Shown one piece after another: positions 15,109-17,546 of a stretch of DNA of 17,546 nucleotides; position 1 is the stretch's first letter, and each line of letters begins with the position of its first letter. Source of the stretch: an uncultured Bacilli bacterium (GTDB lineage Bacteria > Bacillota_I > Bacilli_A > RFN20 > CAG-826); assembly GCA_905236085.1 (NCBI GenBank), contig CAJOOD010000034.1, forward strand, positions 1-17,546. The letters are read 5' to 3'. The notes under the pieces are model-generated. The model was not told the DNA's origin and did no database searches. It saw only the letters and a list, made by a program, of their open reading frames with translations. The translations under genes were made by a program, and so were the position numbers.

Positions 15109-16218
15109 TTACTTATCTCCTTCTTCTGAAGCAGGTTTTTCTTCTTTGACTTCAGGGGTTTCTTCTTGGTTTTTCTCTTCCTTTTCTGCTTCTTCTTTAA
15201 TTTCTGAAGCTGGTTTAGAAGCGATGACTTTTTTAGTAAACAAGGAAGATACTAATTCAAATGCTTGCATTAATACTTCTTGATATTGTTTTAAGGCAGT
15301 ACCATCAAATTGGTTTTCAAATGGTAATACCATCGTGGCGTCATCAAAGCTCATATAGACTGCGGTATGACCGCCCCAAATCACCAAATTTAAATTAATT
15401 AAGTGGTTTTCGACGGAAATTCTTCTTAATTTGCTTAAGAATAATGAATCCGCAACATCTTTATAATCTATGTTCTTAGAAGCATAAATAACCATATCAT
15501 CGTCTTCTTTAGCATTAACTAAATCATCTAAATCATTAGGAGAATCAATGACCTTAGTCTTGCTCTTTAATTGGATGAGTACTCTTCCGTCGAATTGATA
15601 ATTGTTATAAGTGGATAAATACTTACCGACGAATAATGGTTCTTCTTGTCTTTTATCAGTTCTAATATAAGCCGCTAATTCACCAACGGTAAAATTTTCA
15701 CCTTCGTATTTTCCATGTACTACACCTCTAGAACCAGTACGGGAAACGTTTTTATAAACTCTATCACCAGTAACAGCGTATTGATCAATCTTTTCATTAG
15801 GATCTAAATATAGTTTATCTAGTCTTTCATCGTGGAAAGCATAAGAATTCATCAATTCAGTAATATCTTTAATATAATCTTTTGTTGCGCTTGGAAATTT
15901 AGATTTATTTAAAAAATAAAATACTAACATTCCTACTAATGCTGCACCACCAACGCCATAACCTACATATTTTAATGGTTCAGGTTGAACAATTAATATA
16001 AAGGCTCCAATAATCAAAGCGATAGCAATAAGTGTTACGATATTGCTTAAGCGTTTTGATTTTTTAAATTTTACATGAATGTCTTGTCTTTTGTTTTCAA
16101 CATCAGTGATTATTTGTTGATAATTATCATTTCTTTTAAATGAGAATTGAATTTTTTCTTCTTCTGCGTTTTCCATCAATTCATTTAATACTTCATTGTT
16201 TACTCTATCTTCTGGCAT
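15109..16218 (-). CDS. DUF3137-like membrane protein
   Basis: 369 residues from the ATG at 16218, chosen for its GGAGGT site seven bases upstream; an in-frame ATG at 16272 would lie before a hairpin and lacks a site. Layout: a charged, helical cytoplasmic N-terminus (1-55); two adjacent membrane helices (about 58-77 and 83-103); a large soluble domain (about 110-335); and an acidic Glu/Lys-rich low-complexity tail (about 336-369). In the soluble part, GKYEGENFTVGELAAYI and EPLFVGKYLSTYNNYQFDGRVLI resemble the DUF3137 pattern, in which an acidic strand is followed by a 'FkGlff' strand. That assignment is by eye. Role unknown. It follows the thiamine transporter on the same strand and has its own terminator. 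Confidence 0.8.
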   Translation of the reverse strand: MPEDRVNNEVLNELMENAEEEKIQFSFKRNDNYQQIITDVENKRQDIHVKFKKSKRLSNIVTLIAIALIIGAFILIVQPEPLKYVGYGVGGAALVGMLVFYFLNKSKFPSATKDYIKDITELMNSYAFHDERLDKLYLDPNEKIDQYAVTGDRVYKNVSRTGSRGVVHGKYEGENFTVGELAAYIRTDKRQEEPLFVGKYLSTYNNYQFDGRVLIQLKSKTKVIDSPNDLDDLVNAKEDDDMVIYASKNIDYKDVADSLFLSKLRRISVENHLINLNLVIWGGHTAVYMSFDDATMVLPFENQFDGTALKQYQEVLMQAFELVSSLFTKKVIASKPASEIKEEAEKEEKNQEETPEVKEEKPASEEGDK

Positions 16219-16221
16219 AAA

Positions 16222-16265
16222 AAATACCTCCGGTTTAATAGATATTAAAACACAAGCAGAGGTAT
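16222..16265 (-). promoter_or_regulatory. Leader hairpin covering the ribosome binding site (or thiT terminator)
   Basis: On the minus strand ATACCTCTG (16257-16265) pairs with CGGAGGTAT (16224-16232): nine pairs, one of them G-U. The intervening stretch contains a second, AT-rich stem (GTTT..AAT with ATTAAAC). The 3' arm includes the GGAGG that serves the ATG at 16218 and is followed by six T residues. It could act as the terminator of thiT, as a lid on the ribosome binding site, or both. Confidence 0.5.
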
Positions 16266-16290
16266 ATTTCAAAATATAGTGATAAAAATG

Positions 16291-17361
16291 TTATCTACCA
16301 GCAGGATATCTCTTATTGATAACTAGGAGTGGACGATATAAGGCAACAAGCATTGCTCCAGTAATAACAGCGGATAAACCAATATATAAAGAGTTAACCG
16401 TAAGAGCCGCTCCAAAAGTATAATTGTAATTTAAAATAGATGAAGCACCTGAACCAATTAATCTAACAAATCCTGCAAGTACAACTGATAGGATAATTAG
16501 CAAAATTCCCTTCAAATTGTAGGTATCTTTTCCGTTTTCGAGTATTTGTTTCTTGAAGAATCCAATAATAGCGACGCCAGAAAAAGCTACAAAATAATCT
16601 AATATATAGAGCCAAATTCCATAGCCGTCAGTTAAGCAAGTAATCAACCCATAGATAAATGATGCACACAAAAATCCTTTAACAGGTCCATGCCTTAAAG
16701 CAATGATGAACAATGGCAAAGTAGCAAATGAGACAGAACCAACTTGTCCAGGAATGTTAGGAATGAAATGAACAATGACATCGATGACAATCGCCGTGGC
16801 CACCAAAATGGCCATTTCCACCATTTCTTTAACATCGATTGATTCTTTAGAAAAATAATTAACAAAGGCAGTTAAACCACCTAAGAAACAAAATACTGAG
16901 GCCAATATTGCTCCTACTTCTAATCTAGAATCAGCGACTAAAATATAATTTTGAATGAACCAGAACTTATATTCATTACCAACATCTTCAGCGTAAACAT
17001 TAAATGAAGCGAGCGCTTTGGCATAGGCAAAGAAACTATTAGATAATAAGAACATCGTTCCGCATAGCAATAAAAGAACAATTGCGATAGTGCCAACTTT
17101 TCTATATTTTATAGAAATTGCAAGCAAAATAACCGAGATTGCCACTAGTGAATATAAAATAATAAACGGCCAAGAAGTTGAGATGAAATCTCCAAATTTA
17201 AGAGCTACTCTTGAACCGGCTTCACTAAATGCCCAATTAACTGGATCGTATTCAACAGGGTGGTAATTAACAAAAGATATTAATAAACCAATAAATGAAA
17301 ACAAAGAAAAGGCTAACGAGGCTATTAAAGTGATATTAATCTTATTTTCTTTTTCTTCCAT
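16291..17361 (-). CDS. thiT: Energy-coupled thiamine transporter S-component ThiT with an extra N-terminal membrane domain
   Basis: 356 residues, against roughly 180-200 for typical ThiT (YuaJ family). Residues about 177-356 look like ThiT: six hydrophobic segments with FATLPLFIIALRHGPVKGFLCASFIYG, then GIWLYILDYFVAFSGVAIIGFF, and a late TVNSLYIGLSAVITG. ThiT binds thiamine outside and pairs with the ECF energising module, which is not in this window. Residues 1-175 add about four more helices (9-31, 63-83, 91-113, 146-168) with an aromatic loop after the first; I do not recognise this domain. A TPP riboswitch upstream supports thiamine as ligand. From memory of the Lactococcus protein, some ligand residues (His125, Tyr146) seem replaced while Asn151 is kept. 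The ATG at 17361, with GGAGG nine bases upstream, is preferred over a GTG at 17391 inside the riboswitch platform. Confidence 0.85.
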   Translation of the reverse strand: MEEKENKINITLIASLAFSLFSFIGLLISFVNYHPVEYDPVNWAFSEAGSRVALKFGDFISTSWPFIILYSLVAISVILLAISIKYRKVGTIAIVLLLLCGTMFLLSNSFFAYAKALASFNVYAEDVGNEYKFWFIQNYILVADSRLEVGAILASVFCFLGGLTAFVNYFSKESIDVKEMVEMAILVATAIVIDVIVHFIPNIPGQVGSVSFATLPLFIIALRHGPVKGFLCASFIYGLITCLTDGYGIWLYILDYFVAFSGVAIIGFFKKQILENGKDTYNLKGILLIILSVVLAGFVRLIGSGASSILNYNYTFGAALTVNSLYIGLSAVITGAMLVALYRPLLVINKRYPAGR

Positions 17362-17368
17362 AAAAAAT

Positions 17369-17490
17369 CCTCCATCTAAACGGAGGGACACGAAAATAAA
17401 AATTTCCCTCCGCTAGCATTACCTAGATCAGGTGTGGTCGAGTATTACAATACTCCTCTCAGCCGAGTTCACTCAGCTCCCAAGATTTAT
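17369..17490 (-). promoter_or_regulatory. TPP (thiamine pyrophosphate) riboswitch with SD-sequestering platform
   Basis: The minus strand carries the THI-box core: CTGAGA (17457-17462), then ACCTGATCTAGGTAATGC running into TAGCGGAGGGAA (down to about 17403). A P3 hairpin (6 bp, TGAA loop) lies before CTGAGA, and an optional P3a hairpin (GAGTAT/ATACTC) after it. In the platform, CGGAGGGA at the 3' end of the aptamer (17405-17412) can pair with TCCCTCCG (17381-17388). The latter contains CCTCC, which alternatively pairs with the ribosome binding site GGAGG (17369-17373). Bound TPP would hold the first segment and leave the second free to hide the site, turning translation off. The aptamer is clear; the switching model is inferred. 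The upstream promoter lies in the AT-rich 17488-17528 and is not firmly placed. Confidence 0.93.
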
Positions 17491-17546
17491 ATTAATATTA
17501 TTTTAAATTCTTGCAAGACTTTATTATCGATTACACCATTCAATTG

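Noticed and set aside
17362..17391. GTG start giving a ten-residue longer ThiT
   Set aside because: The extra codons lie within the riboswitch switching hairpin; the ATG at 17361 has a well-placed GGAGG and a normal lysine-rich N-terminus.
17490..17546. Possible 3' end of another minus-strand gene (an open frame to a TAA near 17490)
   Set aside because: Fewer than 20 codons are visible, with no recognisable motif, and the stretch may simply be promoter sequence for thiT.
1..17546. tRNA/rRNA genes, CRISPR arrays, insertion sequences, phage or defence genes
   Set aside because: Intergenic regions are all short (under about 100 bases) and none shows tRNA arms, direct-repeat arrays, terminal inverted repeats or transposase motifs.

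Overview
The window is an AT-rich, gene-dense stretch of a bacterial chromosome. Its gene content (GatCAB, a PcrA-LigA pair, an ECF-type thiamine transporter under a TPP riboswitch, an NtdP/DUF402 protein, clustered t6A genes) and codon use point to a low-GC Firmicute, probably on the Mollicutes/Erysipelotrichia-like side of Bacilli. Trp codons checked are TGG and every long ORF reads through under the standard code, so this is not a TGA=Trp mycoplasma. However, none of the 17 stop codons seen is TGA (14 TAA, 3 TAG). There is no sign of phage, transposons, CRISPR or recent transfer, and no gap without a gene exceeds about 300 bases.

Layout, right to left, because most genes are on the minus strand. 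(1) 17480-16291: a TPP riboswitch drives an unusual thiamine S-component (ThiT) with an extra N-terminal four-helix membrane domain. (2) 16218-15109: a DUF3137-like membrane protein, whose start sits behind a hairpin that hides its ribosome binding site, followed by a clear terminator. (3) 15025-10539: ntdP, tsaE, tsaB, rimI and tsaD, tightly packed, then asnS from its own promoter. Most of this run concerns tRNA modification and charging. (4) 8192-10453, plus strand: three membrane proteins of unknown role, convergent with asnS. (5) 8115-1: a thioredoxin-like lipoprotein, pcrA, ligA, gatC, gatA, gatB and the first 34 codons of galE, which leaves the window.

Functionally the window is mostly translation fidelity (t6A37 synthesis, AsnRS, the GatCAB amidotransferase) and DNA repair (PcrA helicase, NAD-dependent ligase). 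Because AsnRS is present, GatCAB here most likely makes Gln-tRNA(Gln).

The points most worth a second look are: the ThiT fusion and the three-way pairing of its riboswitch platform; a cluster of apparently leaderless promoters around 7600-8200, with a 20-bp perfect palindrome over the pcrA -10 box and start codon; a minus-strand terminator hidden inside the coding region of the opposite gene near 10351-10387; and the uncharacterised three-gene membrane operon. Nothing amounts to a clear new defence or mobile system; most of the region is housekeeping.
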